DNA from: Rhodococcus sp. 14-2470-1b | GTDB lineage: Bacteria > Actinomycetota > Actinomycetes > Mycobacteriales > Mycobacteriaceae | DNA length: 64,000 nucleotides | NCBI RefSeq assembly: GCF_002259415.1 | Contig: NZ_NPFY01000026.1 | Location: 1 to 64,000 of the forward strand | Reading direction: 5' to 3' | Shown here: positions 38,067 to 47,035 of the stretch, piece by piece | Numbering within the stretch: position 1 is the stretch's first letter | Layout: the number at the start of each line of letters is the position of its first letter | The notes under the pieces: model-generated | Database searches by the model: none | Told to the model about the DNA's origin: nothing | What the model saw: the letters and a program-made list of their open reading frames with translations, nothing else | Translations under genes and position numbers: made by a program

Positions 38067-38696
38067 TCAGTCGACGGCGGCAGCGCCGGAGCGCCGGGAT
38101 TGTTTCTCGGCGACGAGGAGGTAGGCCGTCATGATTTGTTTGAGTTCGGCGACGGCGTCCTCGTGGCTCTGGCCGTCCTGGACGGAGAAGTTGAGCATCG
38201 AGTAGACGACGTGCACCAGAACCTGGGCCATGAGGTTGCGTTTGGCTCGGGGAGTGCGCGGGGTCAGTGGTCCGAGCATCTTGGCGACCTGGTCGGCGAA
38301 TTCGCGTTCGTGGATGACGCCGGTGGCGCGGGTCGACGGTGTCGATTGCATGGCCAGCCAGACTTCGCGTCGCGACGGGTCCGACATCCACATGCCGGCC
38401 ATGTGGTCGACGAACTTGTTGAGGAATCGGAGCCAGTCGAGGGAGGGAACTTCGCCGTTGAACTCCGCGAGCTCCTGCTGTACGCCGACGAGGTCCTGCC
38501 TGTTCAGCTCGCAGACGATGACGTACTTGTTGGCGAAGAACTGGTAGAGCGTGCCGATGGGCAGTTCGGCCCGGGCCGCTACTTCCTCGCAGGTGAAGGA
38601 CTCGAATCCGACGTCGCTGAGGAGATCCCTGGATGCGGCCAGCAGGGCGTCGAACTTGCGTTGACTGCGTTCCTGCGTGGGGCGACGACGTGGCAT
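38067..38696 (-). CDS. TetR family transcriptional regulator
   Basis: A 209-residue regulator with the N-terminal HTH at about residues 10-55 (QRKFDALLAASRDLLSDVGFESFTCEEVAARAELPIGTLYQFFANKYVIVCEL). The ligand domain contains LDWLRFLNKFVDHMAGMW. It does not resemble FasR of M. tuberculosis beyond the HTH. The start is ATG at 38696, chosen because CAGGAGCTG just upstream is a good ribosome site; the in-frame ATG at 38774 lacks one. It converges on fas-acpS. Confidence 0.85.
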   Translation of the reverse strand: MPRRRPTQERSQRKFDALLAASRDLLSDVGFESFTCEEVAARAELPIGTLYQFFANKYVIVCELNRQDLVGVQQELAEFNGEVPSLDWLRFLNKFVDHMAGMWMSDPSRREVWLAMQSTPSTRATGVIHEREFADQVAKMLGPLTPRTPRAKRNLMAQVLVHVVYSMLNFSVQDGQSHEDAVAELKQIMTAYLLVAEKQSRRSGAAAVD

Positions 38697-39045
38697 CAGC
38701 TCCTGCGTCTGTGCGTTCGATTCGAGCGCAGCGTCGAGACGTCTCGCGGTTTGGGCGCTAGCAGAGGACTCCACCCACCCAGGCTAGCGGCCTGACGTGC
38801 CTGAACTCCACAACGCGCGGTAACAGGTATCGACGGACACCGTTGGTCGGCGATCTGGTTGTCAACCGCAACATGCCCCCTTGTAATCGGCTTGTGACAG
38901 GTAATAGGTTGTTTTCTGGTCAAGAAAACAATCGTTGGGTATGGTTCACACCAATAGTTACGTTTTCGTGCAGGGTGTGCGTCGCCGATCGCGTATCGGG
39001 GGCGCTCATGTCGGGAGCCTCACCCAAAGGCACAGGAGAACATAC
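38697..39045. other. divergent promoter region, no gene seen
   Basis: About 350 bp between the TetR start and the DUF7159-like gene. The left part is GC-rich. The right part is AT-rich, with a 9-bp-arm inverted repeat at 38909-38931 and AGGAGA as the ribosome site of the next gene. Confidence 0.6.
38909..38931. promoter_or_regulatory. inverted repeat TTGTTTTCT-n5-AGAAAACAA
   Basis: Perfect 9-bp AT-rich arms with a 5-bp spacer (GGTCA) lie 114 bp before the DUF7159-like gene. Its placement in a promoter region and its AT-richness in a GC-rich genome point to a regulator site. Confidence 0.45.
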
Positions 39046-40452
39046 GTGGCGACCATTGGTCTTTCAGTCGAGTCAGGTGCGATGAATGCTGTCCTCTTCG
39101 ATATCGAAGCGGACGCGGTTGTAGCGAGCCAGGTGACCTCGCTGAAGGGCGGTGCATCGACCTCGCTGCCCACCGCAGTGGAGGCGATGAAGGCTGTCGC
39201 CGCACGACGGCAGATCGACGTCGATGCCGTGGGGTTGGTCTACGGATCCGCCGACGAACGTGACGCGTTCGCCCGTGCGATCGATGAGAACGACCTCGAC
39301 GGAATCCAGCTCGTGTCGGCGTCGACCGCATTTCTCGGTTGGCTTGCACGGTCGTCGGAGTTCGACGCCGCCCAGTGCGTGCTCCTCTACTACCTCGGTG
39401 CGAAGGGTGTGTCGATCTCTCTGGCCGATGCCTCCGACGCCAGCCTGTCCACGCCGAAGACTGCAACCCTTGATTCTCTGACGCCCGAGCGCATCGGCAG
39501 CACCGTCCCGCTGGCATGGGAGGTGCTCGACGAGGCGGGCCGTAAGCCCGACGCCGTCGCGCTGTTCGGTGATCGGTCCGAGAACAAGGATCTCGTCGAC
39601 ATCCTGAGCCTGGGCCTCGGAGTCCCGGTGGTGCACGTCGGCGACTCGGATCAGATCGCCGCGTGTGGCGCGAGCCTTGCTGTCGCGGGCGACGCCGACG
39701 CGGTGCTCCCGGTGGTCGTGGAGCCCGAAGCCTCGCTCGCAGTCGACTCCGAGGCGTCGGAGACCCCTGAGTCCGTCGCCGAGACCACCGCCGAGGCACC
39801 CGCCGATATCGCCGTTCAGGCCGAGCGCGTCGCCGTTCGATCCACCGTTGCCCCGGCTCCGCTGCTGTCGGCTGTTGCTCCGAACGTCGCGGTGCGGCGG
39901 ATCGAACCCGCGTCCTCGTCGACGGGGTCCATTCCGCGAAAGAAGTTCGTGCTGACGGCCGCTCTTCTGGCCGGAGTGCTGTCCGGTGGTGTCGCGCTGG
40001 CGTCGACGCTGCCCGCGAACGCGCCTGTCGCCAATGAGGCGAGTCCTGCGACGGTTCCCGAGGTCGACGGCCTCGACACCAGCTTGGTCGGCGCAACGCA
40101 GTCCGTCGAGGTGACGCCGCCTGCGCCGCCTGCGGTGCCGGCTCCGGCCCCGGTTGTCATCGATCCGGTCACGCAACAACCGATCGTGGTGGATCCGACG
40201 ACTCAGCAGTGGACGATCGATCCGACGACGGGCGCAGCAGTGCCCGCCGAGGCGCTCACTCCGATTCCCGCAGCAGCGATTCCGCCCGCAGCGGCAGTGG
40301 TGCCGAAGACGACGGTCGCGCCGCCGGAGTTCGCTGTTCCGACGATCGTTCCCGAGCCCGGCAAGTCTCAGGAGCAGCTCGAGCAGGAAGCATGGGATCG
40401 CCACTGGGCGCACACCGCAGAGTGGTTGCAGCAGGAGATCACCGGCAACTGA
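39046..40452 (+). CDS. DUF7159-like membrane protein with Pro-rich exported tail
   Basis: A 468-residue protein. The N-terminal domain (about 1-230; IGLSVESGAMNAVLFDIEADAVV...GAVALFGDRS) has the ASKHA-like look of mycobacterial DUF7159 proteins. A Val/Ala/Glu-rich linker leads to one membrane helix (about 300-325; KKFVLTAALLAGVLSGGVALA). The rest is a Pro/Ala-rich outside region with repeated VIDPVTQQPIVVDPTTQQWTI units. Function unknown. The start is GTG at 39046 with AGGAGA 7-12 nt upstream. Confidence 0.75.
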   Translation: MATIGLSVESGAMNAVLFDIEADAVVASQVTSLKGGASTSLPTAVEAMKAVAARRQIDVDAVGLVYGSADERDAFARAIDENDLDGIQLVSASTAFLGWLARSSEFDAAQCVLLYYLGAKGVSISLADASDASLSTPKTATLDSLTPERIGSTVPLAWEVLDEAGRKPDAVALFGDRSENKDLVDILSLGLGVPVVHVGDSDQIAACGASLAVAGDADAVLPVVVEPEASLAVDSEASETPESVAETTAEAPADIAVQAERVAVRSTVAPAPLLSAVAPNVAVRRIEPASSSTGSIPRKKFVLTAALLAGVLSGGVALASTLPANAPVANEASPATVPEVDGLDTSLVGATQSVEVTPPAPPAVPAPAPVVIDPVTQQPIVVDPTTQQWTIDPTTGAAVPAEALTPIPAAAIPPAAAVVPKTTVAPPEFAVPTIVPEPGKSQEQLEQEAWDRHWAHTAEWLQQEITGN

Positions 40453-40512
40453 CGTGTCGGGCCGCGGTGACAGAATGACCGGAGAGAATCGGTCGAGCTG
40501 TCAGGAGTCCTG

Positions 40513-41859
40513 ATGTCGGATGTACGAGCACGGATCGCTGCGGACATGCCGCGCGCGTGGCGCGAACTCGCGGAGCTGGTCAAGTTTCGGTCGGTCGCCG
40601 ACGAGCGCCAGTTTCCTCGCGAAGAATGCGTCGGAGCGGCGGAGTGGGTGCGCGACGCGTTCGTCGACGCCGGGCTCGAGACCGCGGAGCTGATCGAGAC
40701 CGTCGACGGCTCGCTCGCGGTCGTCGGGCACCGCGCTGCTCCCGAAGGTGCGCCGACCGTTCTGCTGTACTCGCACTACGACGTTCAGCCTCCCGGTGAC
40801 GACAAGCTCTGGTCCAGTGCGCCTTTCGAGCTGACCGAGCGTGACGGCCGCTGGTACGGCCGCGGTGCGGCGGACTGCAAGGGCAACGTCGTGATGCATC
40901 TGCTCGCGCTACGGGCGTTGGGCGACGAACTGGGCGTCGGGATCACCGTCGTCTCCGAGGGTTCCGAGGAAATGGGGACCGGGGGACTGGAGCATCTGGT
41001 CCTCGAACGGCCCGAGCTGTTCGCGTCGGACATCATCGTCGTGGCGGACACCGGCAACGCCGCCGTCGGACAACCGACGGTGACGACGACACTCCGCGGG
41101 ATCGCGAACGTCGTCGTGCGTATCGACACGCTCGAGGGCGAAGTCCATTCCGGGATGTACGGGGGACCGGCGCCCGACGCCTTGGCCGCCCTCATTCAAC
41201 TTTTGTCCACGTTGCGTGACGCGCACGGCAACACCGTCGTCGATGGGTTGACGACGGACCAGACGTGGGACGGCATCGCCTACGAAGCAGGTCGGTTCCG
41301 CGCCGACGCCGGGGTGCTCGACGGTGTGGGGCTGGCGGGCTCGTCGTCGGTCGCCGACGCGGTGTGGGCTCGGCCGGCGCTCACGGTGTTGGGAATCGAT
41401 TGCCCGCCGGTTGTCGGGTCGGCGGCGGCAATCTCGCCGACGGCGTCAGCCCGCCTGAATCTGCGTGTGCCGCCCGGAATCGATGCGCAGCAGGCGCAGG
41501 ATGCACTGACCGCTCATCTGAAAGCTCACGTGCCCTGGAACGCGCGGATCACCGTCGAACCCGAGGCAGTGGGATCGCCGTTCGAGGCGAGGACCGACGG
41601 TCCGGGATATGCAGCGCTGGGCGATGCATTGGCCGAGGCGTTCGGTCAGCCGGTGGCTGCAGCGGGACAGGGCGGATCCATTCCGCTGTGCAACGTTCTC
41701 GCAGAAACGTTTCCGAAGGCCGAGATCATTCTGATGGGAGTGGAGGAGCCGCTGGCGAGAATCCACGCGCCGAACGAAAGCGTCGACCCCCGGGAGATCG
41801 AAAATCTCGCGGGGGCCGAGGCTCTGTTCCTGCAGAAGTTGGGTGCGTCAGACCGATAG
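40513..41859 (+). CDS. M20 family dipeptidase
   Basis: A 448-residue zinc peptidase. The metal and catalytic motifs are complete: SHYDVQP (His88, Asp90), GRGAADCKGN (Asp121), SEGSEE (Glu152, Glu153) and a C-terminal RIHAPNE. Position after fas-acpS and before bcp matches Rv2522c. The start is ATG at 40513. The last 12 bases overlap the 3' end of the convergent bcp gene. Confidence 0.93.
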   Translation: MSDVRARIAADMPRAWRELAELVKFRSVADERQFPREECVGAAEWVRDAFVDAGLETAELIETVDGSLAVVGHRAAPEGAPTVLLYSHYDVQPPGDDKLWSSAPFELTERDGRWYGRGAADCKGNVVMHLLALRALGDELGVGITVVSEGSEEMGTGGLEHLVLERPELFASDIIVVADTGNAAVGQPTVTTTLRGIANVVVRIDTLEGEVHSGMYGGPAPDALAALIQLLSTLRDAHGNTVVDGLTTDQTWDGIAYEAGRFRADAGVLDGVGLAGSSSVADAVWARPALTVLGIDCPPVVGSAAAISPTASARLNLRVPPGIDAQQAQDALTAHLKAHVPWNARITVEPEAVGSPFEARTDGPGYAALGDALAEAFGQPVAAAGQGGSIPLCNVLAETFPKAEIILMGVEEPLARIHAPNESVDPREIENLAGAEALFLQKLGASDR

Positions 41860-42321
41860 GTCGCGGCGGAGCTTGGCGACGTGGCCGGTGGCTCGAACGT
41901 TGTACTGAGCAACCTCGATCTTGCCGTCCTCGTCGACCAGGAACGTCGAGCGGATGACGCCTTCGTAGACCTTGCCGTAGTTCTTCTTCTCACCGAAGGC
42001 GCCCCACGCCTTCAGCGTCGTCTTCTCCTCGTCGGACAGTAGCGGGAAGTTCAGGCCTTCCTTGTCTCGGAACTTGGCGAGCTTCGCGGGCTTGTCCGGG
42101 GAGATGCCGATGACTTCGAGGCCTTCGCCGTTGAGTTCGGTGAGGCTGTCACGGAAGTCGCAGGCCTGCTTGGTGCAGCCCGGCGTACTGGCAGCGGGGT
42201 AGAAGTAGACGATGACTTTCTTGCCCGCGTAGTCCGCGAGGGAGACGTCGTTACCGTCTGCATCGGGCAAAGTGAACGCGGGCGCCGGGTCGCCGGCCTC
42301 GAGCTTCTTGGTGTCGGTCAC
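41848..42321 (-). CDS. bcp: thiol peroxidase (Bcp-type peroxiredoxin)
   Basis: A 157-residue atypical 2-Cys peroxiredoxin that reduces hydroperoxides. STPGCTKQACDF holds the peroxidatic Cys49 and the resolving Cys54 on the same helix. It corresponds to Rv2521. The start is ATG at 42321. It is divergent from the DUF3618 gene and overlaps the M20 peptidase gene tail to tail by 12 bp. Confidence 0.95.
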   Translation of the reverse strand: MTDTKKLEAGDPAPAFTLPDADGNDVSLADYAGKKVIVYFYPAASTPGCTKQACDFRDSLTELNGEGLEVIGISPDKPAKLAKFRDKEGLNFPLLSDEEKTTLKAWGAFGEKKNYGKVYEGVIRSTFLVDEDGKIEVAQYNVRATGHVAKLRRDLSV

Positions 42322-42411
42322 CAGACGAGACTAACCACCGAGCCGGTCCAAGACACGCAGTGCTTTAGGCTCGACAGTGACAGCCAGGATTTGCAACAAG
42401 TTGGAGGACAC

Positions 42412-42633
42412 GTGGCCAGGGACACCGACAGAATCGAGCGCGAGATCGAGGCAGCTCGGAACCAGCTCGCCAGCACCCTGGACGAGCTCAGCGTGCGGGC
42501 CAGCCCCAAGCGAATCGCAGAGAACACCAAGCAGAGCATCGTTGCCAAGCTGAACGAGCCGCCGGTGAAGTTCACGCTCATCGGTGTCGGCGCAGTAGTC
42601 GCCGTACTCGTCGTGCGCAAGATCTTCAGCTGA
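42412..42633 (+). CDS. DUF3618 small membrane protein
   Basis: A 73-residue protein (Rv2520c-like). The N-terminus RIEREIEAARNQLASTLDELSVRASP is the DUF3618 signature, followed by one C-terminal membrane helix (about 50-68). The start is GTG at 42412 with GGAGGA 4-9 nt upstream. Function unknown. Confidence 0.85.
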   Translation: MARDTDRIEREIEAARNQLASTLDELSVRASPKRIAENTKQSIVAKLNEPPVKFTLIGVGAVVAVLVVRKIFS

Positions 42634-42722
42634 CACAGGCCCTCTGACCAGGCGATTTCACAACTGGCAGTTTCTCCTGTTAATGTTTCTCCCGCACCGC
42701 AGAGAACACGCGGTGCGGATCG

Positions 42723-42796
42723 GCGCCATTAGCTCAGTTGGTTAGAGCAGCTGACTCTTAATCAGCGGGTCCGGGGTTCGAGTCCCTGATGGCGCA
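42723..42796 (+). tRNA. tRNA-Lys (anticodon CTT)
   Basis: Acceptor GCGCCAT/ATGGCGC, D-arm AGCTCAGTTGGTTAGAGC, anticodon stem-loop GCTGA-CTCTTAA-TCAGC with anticodon CTT, and T-arm CGGGGTTCGAGTCCCTG. CCA is not encoded. Its 3' end is the integration site of the following island. Confidence 0.96.
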
Positions 42797-42797
42797 C
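42763..42797. repeat. attL: 35-bp tRNA-Lys 3' end direct repeat
   Basis: The 3' part of tRNA-Lys from the end of the anticodon stem to one base past the tRNA. It is identical in all 35 bases to 57919-57953; the flanking bases differ. Site-specific recombination by a tyrosine integrase is the standard source of such repeats. Confidence 0.9.
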
Positions 42798-42800
42798 GAC

Positions 42801-42844
42801 AAGTGCCCCTGAACAGCATATTCGCTGTTCAGGGGCACTTTTTG
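42801..42844 (+). terminator. tRNA-Lys downstream terminator (island side)
   Basis: AAGTGCCCCTGAACAGC pairs perfectly with its 17-bp complement around ATATTC and is followed by TTTTT, starting 4 bp after the tRNA. It was presumably brought in by the island, because the hairpin at 57959-57997 occupies the same position after the second att copy. Confidence 0.92.
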
Positions 42845-43262
42845 TTGTCCGGGTATTCTGTGCGTCGGCTAGCATCGCAAAGATGGGCAACTTTCTGACC
42901 TGCGGGTTTTCAAGCGGCGTAGGGCATTTCGGAGATTTGACTCCCAATTGCAAATACTGGGAGTCAGGTTCGAGCTGCCACGCTGCTGACCTGCGATTTG
43001 TGTGCCGGATTCGCCCCGCCGGGTAGCCGATGGACGCCTGTGGACGCTTGAGTCATCACTTACTCATCTTTTTGAGCCCTCACAATCGCACGCGGCCAGT
43101 TTCCGTGGGCATTCTGCGGCAGTCGCGTGAGCTGTCTCGAGTCAATGGCCTTGGTGCAGATGTGTCTGGGTGCCGTCTAGTCGCCGGATCGCGCAGGCAA
43201 CTATCGCGCTGATCGTTTGCCTGTGGTCGAAGGCGCAACTGTGCGGCGGGTACGTTTCTCAC
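42845..43262. other. left island margin, no gene seen
   Basis: Non-coding stretch inside the island. It contains an inverted repeat TGACTCCCA-n11-TGGGAGTCA at 42938-42966 and a CATCACTTACTCATC-type sequence at 43053-43076 related to repeats near the right end. Confidence 0.6.
43053..43076. repeat. left-end CATCACTT / CTCATC repeat
   Basis: Contains TCATCACTTACTCATC followed by a T-run and GAG, sharing CATCACTT and ACTCATC with the three exact CTCATCACTTTG copies near the right att site. A candidate integrase arm-type site; match is partial. Confidence 0.4.
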
Positions 43263-43508
43263 ATGCTTTCGGCCTTGCGTAGAGGTGGCATGCGAACCGA
43301 TGTCGCAGTTGTGGCGGTGGTCGTCGCAGCGGGGATCTAGGTCGCGGGTGCGACAGCAGTCCCGCAGCCCGGCGATGTCGCCATCGGTGGATGTGCGGAG
43401 GTTGTTCAGCTCTACGAGCAGGAGCGCATCATTTTCCCGTTCGGCGGGGTGGGGACTTCGCGAGCGGCGATGTGCCGTGGGCGACCCGGGTCGGTGCGAA
43501 TGCGATGA
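43263..43508 (+). pseudogene. possible exported-protein remnant with in-frame stop
   Basis: From the ATG at 43263 one frame reads as a signal-peptide-like N-terminus (MRTDVAVVAVVVAAG), is interrupted by TAG at 43338-43340, and continues as PQPGDVAIGGCAEVVQLYEQE to a TGA at 43506. The continuity on both sides of the stop suggests a decayed small secreted protein. No family recognised. It could also be chance. Confidence 0.3.
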
Positions 43509-43706
43509 GTGATGCGTTATCGGTGGCTTTGCCGTCAGGAGCTGTGTCGAGGACGGGCATGTCGAATCAGGGACCAGGTTGTCCTTTCCGGGGCGATCAC
43601 CGTCTGTTGGACCGCTTGCCTGCGCCTAGGGTGCGACCCTGACCGACGGATGTCGATCGAGATCTGTGACACCGCAGGGCTGCGGGTGATGGGTGCGCAT
43701 GCGTCC

Positions 43707-43847
43707 ATGTCTGACGACACGGCTCCGCTGTGCTTTGGCTCGTTTGCCAGTGCGGATATAACTCGGCGAAAGCCATGGTGGGGCTGGGTCTACCCCGGAT
43801 ACGCGGGTCTGGCCTATACCACTGCTTTCGTGGTTCTAGTGAAATAA
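43707..43847 (+). CDS. putative small membrane protein
   Basis: 46 residues; the second half (KPWWGWVYPGYAGLAYTTAFVVLVK) would make one membrane helix. It ends 4 bp before the lipoprotein gene at 43852, so the two may be co-transcribed. The start (ATG 43707) has no convincing ribosome site, so the call is tentative. No family recognised. Confidence 0.35.
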   Translation: MSDDTAPLCFGSFASADITRRKPWWGWVYPGYAGLAYTTAFVVLVK

Positions 43848-43851
43848 AACT

Positions 43852-44232
43852 ATGAAAACTTACTTTCGATCGAGCGCGGCAGGAACGTTATTGGTGGGAG
43901 CACTCTTATTGGCCGGATGTTCGGCCAATACGGAACAACGGACGGAATCCTTCGAGTTCAGTGCACCTCGTCTGGACGTTGTGAACTCGAACGCGAACAT
44001 GCCGGTGACGGCCTCGGAGCAGGCTGACAGCCGGGAGGTGGTCGTCACGGTCCAGACCGAGGCTTTGGTCAAAAGTGCGAACACGCCAGCCTGGTCGCTC
44101 GAAGGCACCAGTCTGCACCTGGGAACTCCGTGCGATCAGGGGATCATCGGATACTGCGAGGGCAGCTACTCGATCGTTGTGCCAACTGGCACTGAGGTTT
44201 ACGTCAATGGGGTACCTGCGACAACACGCTAG
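43852..44232 (+). CDS. short DUF4097-like lipoprotein
   Basis: 126 residues. The signal peptide ends in lipobox LLAGC (Cys23). The rest (FEFSAPRLDVVNSNANMPVTA... YSIVVPTGTEVYVNG) looks like the first repeats of a DUF4097 beta-solenoid domain, which is normally much longer, so the gene is probably truncated at the 3' end. Its stop directly abuts the stop of the convergent response regulator gene. DUF4097 proteins often accompany envelope-stress two-component systems and ABC exporters, as here. Confidence 0.65.
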   Translation: MKTYFRSSAAGTLLVGALLLAGCSANTEQRTESFEFSAPRLDVVNSNANMPVTASEQADSREVVVTVQTEALVKSANTPAWSLEGTSLHLGTPCDQGIIGYCEGSYSIVVPTGTEVYVNGVPATTR

Positions 44233-44919
44233 TTAATCTCGTTCCTTCATCCGGAGGAATTTGAGAACTGCTGCAACTCTGCGGTTTTGGTCATTGTTGG
44301 GTGGTATTCCAAGCTTCATCATTATGTTTCCGATGTGCTTGACGACGGCGGCCTCGCTGATGAACAGCATTCGGGCGATGGCAGCATTGGAATGGCCCTC
44401 TGCAACAACAACAAGGACGTCGTGTTCACGCGGTGTCAGTTGCTGCAGAGGGTCGCGCCGTCGGCTGATCATCTGGGTGATCACAGCAGGATCGATTGCA
44501 GTGCTACCGGACTGAACTCGGCGCAGGGTATCTGCGAAGTCTCGAACGTCGCTGACTCGATCTTTCAGAAGATATCCGATGCCCGCCCCCGCGGCCCCGT
44601 CGAGCAACTCGGCTACATAGCTCTGTTCGATGTACTGACTGAGGACCACAATTGGTAGATTCGGATTTTCCCGTCTGAGTTGTGAGGCCGCGGCGAGGCC
44701 TTCTGAGTTGAAGTCGGGTGGCATTCGGACATCCGTTATGACCAGGTCGGGGTCATGCTGTCTGCATGCCGTGAGCAGCTCCTGCGCCGACCCAACTGCC
44801 GCGACCGTGACGAAACCGTTGCGTTCCAACAACATCTGAAGCCCTTCGCGCAACAGAATGTTGTCCTCTGCGAGCACGACTCTTAATGCCACTGTGTAAG
44901 TAGAACTCGTGTCTGTCAT
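44233..44919 (-). CDS. NarL/LuxR family response regulator
   Basis: A 228-residue regulator with a receiver domain (about 10-130; phosphoacceptor Asp in LVITDVRMPP, Lys in YLLKDRVSD) and a LuxR-type HTH (about 160-220; LTPREHDVLVVVAEGHSNAAIARMLFISEAAVVKHIGNIMMKLG). The start is ATG at 44919, overlapping the kinase stop as ATGA, so it is translationally coupled. A 12-residue longer form (ATG 44955) is less likely. Confidence 0.93.
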   Translation of the reverse strand: MTDTSSTYTVALRVVLAEDNILLREGLQMLLERNGFVTVAAVGSAQELLTACRQHDPDLVITDVRMPPDFNSEGLAAASQLRRENPNLPIVVLSQYIEQSYVAELLDGAAGAGIGYLLKDRVSDVRDFADTLRRVQSGSTAIDPAVITQMISRRRDPLQQLTPREHDVLVVVAEGHSNAAIARMLFISEAAVVKHIGNIMMKLGIPPNNDQNRRVAAVLKFLRMKERD

Positions 44920-46181
44920 ACCATTCTCGTGTTCGGAATCGCGACGGTGATACATGTGGGCCCCCCGAATGGTGAGTCGACTGTGAGCGTGCCGTCCAGG
45001 GATGCGAGCCGGTCGGATATTCCGCTCAACCCCCCATACTCACGGCTCCGCGCACCTGCCCCGCCGCAGCCGTTGTCGTGAACGCATATCCGAACTTGAT
45101 TCGGTGTGGGACGGTGCAGTATGACATCTGCTCGGGTAGCGGCGCTGTGCTTAACGACATTCGACAGCAGTTCGGATACACAGAAGTAGAGGTTGGTCTC
45201 TACATCAGCCGGCAAACGGGGGACGAGCCTGTCGTCCACCATGACAGGGATGGAGAAATTGTCCCCGATCTCGCGGACGGCAGAACCCAGACCGTGGTCG
45301 ATCAGCACCTGAGGATGTATGTTTCGCACCACCCTCCGAAGGTCATCGAGCGTCTTCCGAGCTTGTTGTTGAGCTCGCACGATATCGTCGCGGCCAGGGA
45401 CACCCTCTGGGATTGCGGCGAGCGCGAGGCCCAACGTCATGCTCACAGACAGTAGCTGCGGTTGGACCGCGTCATGGAGGTCACGTTCGATCCGGCGGCG
45501 CTCGACATCGAAAGAACGAACTAAGCGAGCGCGCGATTGCTCCGTCGCGGTGAGATCGTGTCGGAGCCATTGCTCCGGGCGGGTCAATACCTGCTGCACG
45601 AGTCGGACGTGAGCGCGGGCAAGCAGAGGCGACGCCCATACCAGCAGAGAAAGCAAGACAGCACCGACGATTGCCGCAACGAGACTTTGGACCACTGTCG
45701 TCACGGTGATCGGCCCGATGACTGCGGTGTCCCCGGTGAGCGCAAGGTACGGGCTGAATAGTGCGACCATCGATCCGACTACAACCAACAATCCTGACAC
45801 TGCTATTGCACCGCCAAGCGTCAGCATTACAACGCTGTACGCTAGCGGGCGCACCAGCGTCTTCGGCTCGCGCAGCCGAGTTTCGGGCCGACTCGGCATA
45901 ACTCCGTATCGCAGCGCTGTCGCACTGGCCCAATCGATCTGCGCCAACAATGATGAAACAATCGGTAAGCCGACTCCTAGCAAGGCCAGCCCGGTGGTCG
46001 CAAGCGCGCCTGTTCGTTCTGCATCGACCGTTCGGTCAGTAGCGGCAATCAGGATCGGCGCAGAAAGCAACGCTGCTGCGGCCACAGCAAGAAGCGTTCG
46101 CGCGGCGACCGCGGTTACGTATGATGCCGCACGCCAACGCGCGAGAGTTTCCGGCCCAGAGGCTGTCGGCAATTGGCTCAC
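44916..46181 (-). CDS. NarL-type sensor histidine kinase
   Basis: 421 residues: four hydrophobic segments (about 22-47, 60-82, 112-140, 158-185), a HisKA_3 dimerisation helix with phospho-His in RRIERDLHDAVQPQL, and a HATPase domain with N-box CVSELLSNVVKHSAA and HDNGCGGA. The start is ATG at 46181. It is divergent from the ABC exporter genes with about 107 bp between, so the partner regulator probably controls that promoter. Confidence 0.92.
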   Translation of the reverse strand: MSQLPTASGPETLARWRAASYVTAVAARTLLAVAAAALLSAPILIAATDRTVDAERTGALATTGLALLGVGLPIVSSLLAQIDWASATALRYGVMPSRPETRLREPKTLVRPLAYSVVMLTLGGAIAVSGLLVVVGSMVALFSPYLALTGDTAVIGPITVTTVVQSLVAAIVGAVLLSLLVWASPLLARAHVRLVQQVLTRPEQWLRHDLTATEQSRARLVRSFDVERRRIERDLHDAVQPQLLSVSMTLGLALAAIPEGVPGRDDIVRAQQQARKTLDDLRRVVRNIHPQVLIDHGLGSAVREIGDNFSIPVMVDDRLVPRLPADVETNLYFCVSELLSNVVKHSAATRADVILHRPTPNQVRICVHDNGCGGAGARSREYGGLSGISDRLASLDGTLTVDSPFGGPTCITVAIPNTRMV

Positions 46182-46288
46182 TCGTCTATTTTAGACTCTT
46201 GATTTCCATCACGCGGTATAGCCAGCTCTACCGTGACCCACTGTTCAGGCCGACTGACTTGAGTGTCGCAGTGCTGTGAAGTGTAGGA

Positions 46289-47035
46289 ATGATCCCACCG
46301 GAACCGTCTAATACCATCCTGCAGCTCCAGGAAGTCACACGCACTTTCGGCTCTGGAACAAATGCCTTCGTCGCACTTGACCGCGTCACCCTTGGTTGTC
46401 GGCGGGGGTCTTGGACAGCAATAATGGGTCCGTCGGGCTCAGGGAAGTCGACACTTATGAGTTGCGCCGCCGGACTCGATAGCCCGGACGCTGGCCGCGT
46501 CTTCTTGAACGGTTCCGATATCAGCACATTGAGCGACGACAACCTGACTCGGCTACGGCGCAGCGACATCGGCTTCGTATTCCAACAGTTCAACTTGGTC
46601 GGGGCCTTGACAGCATTGCAAAATGTCAGCCTCCCGCTCCGACTGGCCGGTGACTCAAACGCGGACTCAACTGCACGAGATGCGCTGGGGGTACTGGGCT
46701 TGGCCGAACACATCGGGCAGAAGCCTCGGGAACTATCGGGTGGTCAGCAGCAGCGTGTAGCGATTGCGCGTGCGCTGGCGACACAGCCCAGCATAGTGTT
46801 CGCCGACGAACCTACTGGTGCTCTCGACAGCGCCGCGGCAGCGGTCGTATTGAGACTCCTTCGTGAGCTTGTTGACCGTGGGCAGACCATCCTAATGGTC
46901 ACGCACGATCCGCAGGCGGCTTCCCGCGCCGACCACGTTGCGTTCCTTCGTGATGGTCGTCTTGTACGCACTCTGGACGGTGCCGACGCAGCGCAGATCG
47001 CCTCCGCCCTGGCTGATTTGGAGCTCGCACCGTGA
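46289..47035 (+). CDS. ABC transporter ATP-binding protein (MacB/LolD type)
   Basis: 248 residues with Walker [11 protein letters not shown]-loop [16 protein letters not shown], signature [15 protein letters not shown], Walker [13 protein letters not shown] and the switch His in [10 protein letters not shown]. This subfamily pairs with FtsX-type permeases for lipoprotein, peptide or antibiotic extrusion. The start is ATG at 46289. The last 4 bases overlap the permease start (GTGA). Confidence 0.95.
   Translation: MIPPEPSNTILQLQEVTRTFGSGTNAFVALDRVTLGCRRGSWTAIMGPSGSGKSTLMSCAAGLDSPDAGRVFLNGSDISTLSDDNLTRLRRSDIGFVFQQFNLVGALTALQNVSLPLRLAGDSNADSTARDALGVLGLAEHIGQKPRELSGGQQQRVAIARALATQPSIVFADEPTGALDSAAAAVVLRLLRELVDRGQTILMVTHDPQAASRADHVAFLRDGRLVRTLDGADAAQIASALADLELAP

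Noticed and set aside
38067..38696. calling this TetR protein FasR because it neighbours fas
   Set aside because: Beyond the HTH it does not resemble mycobacterial FasR, and it is convergent with fas-acpS rather than upstream.
42938..42966. inverted repeat TGACTCCCA-n11-TGGGAGTCA as a terminator or operator
   Set aside because: It is 95 bp past an already strong terminator and not near a gene; mentioned only in the margin description.
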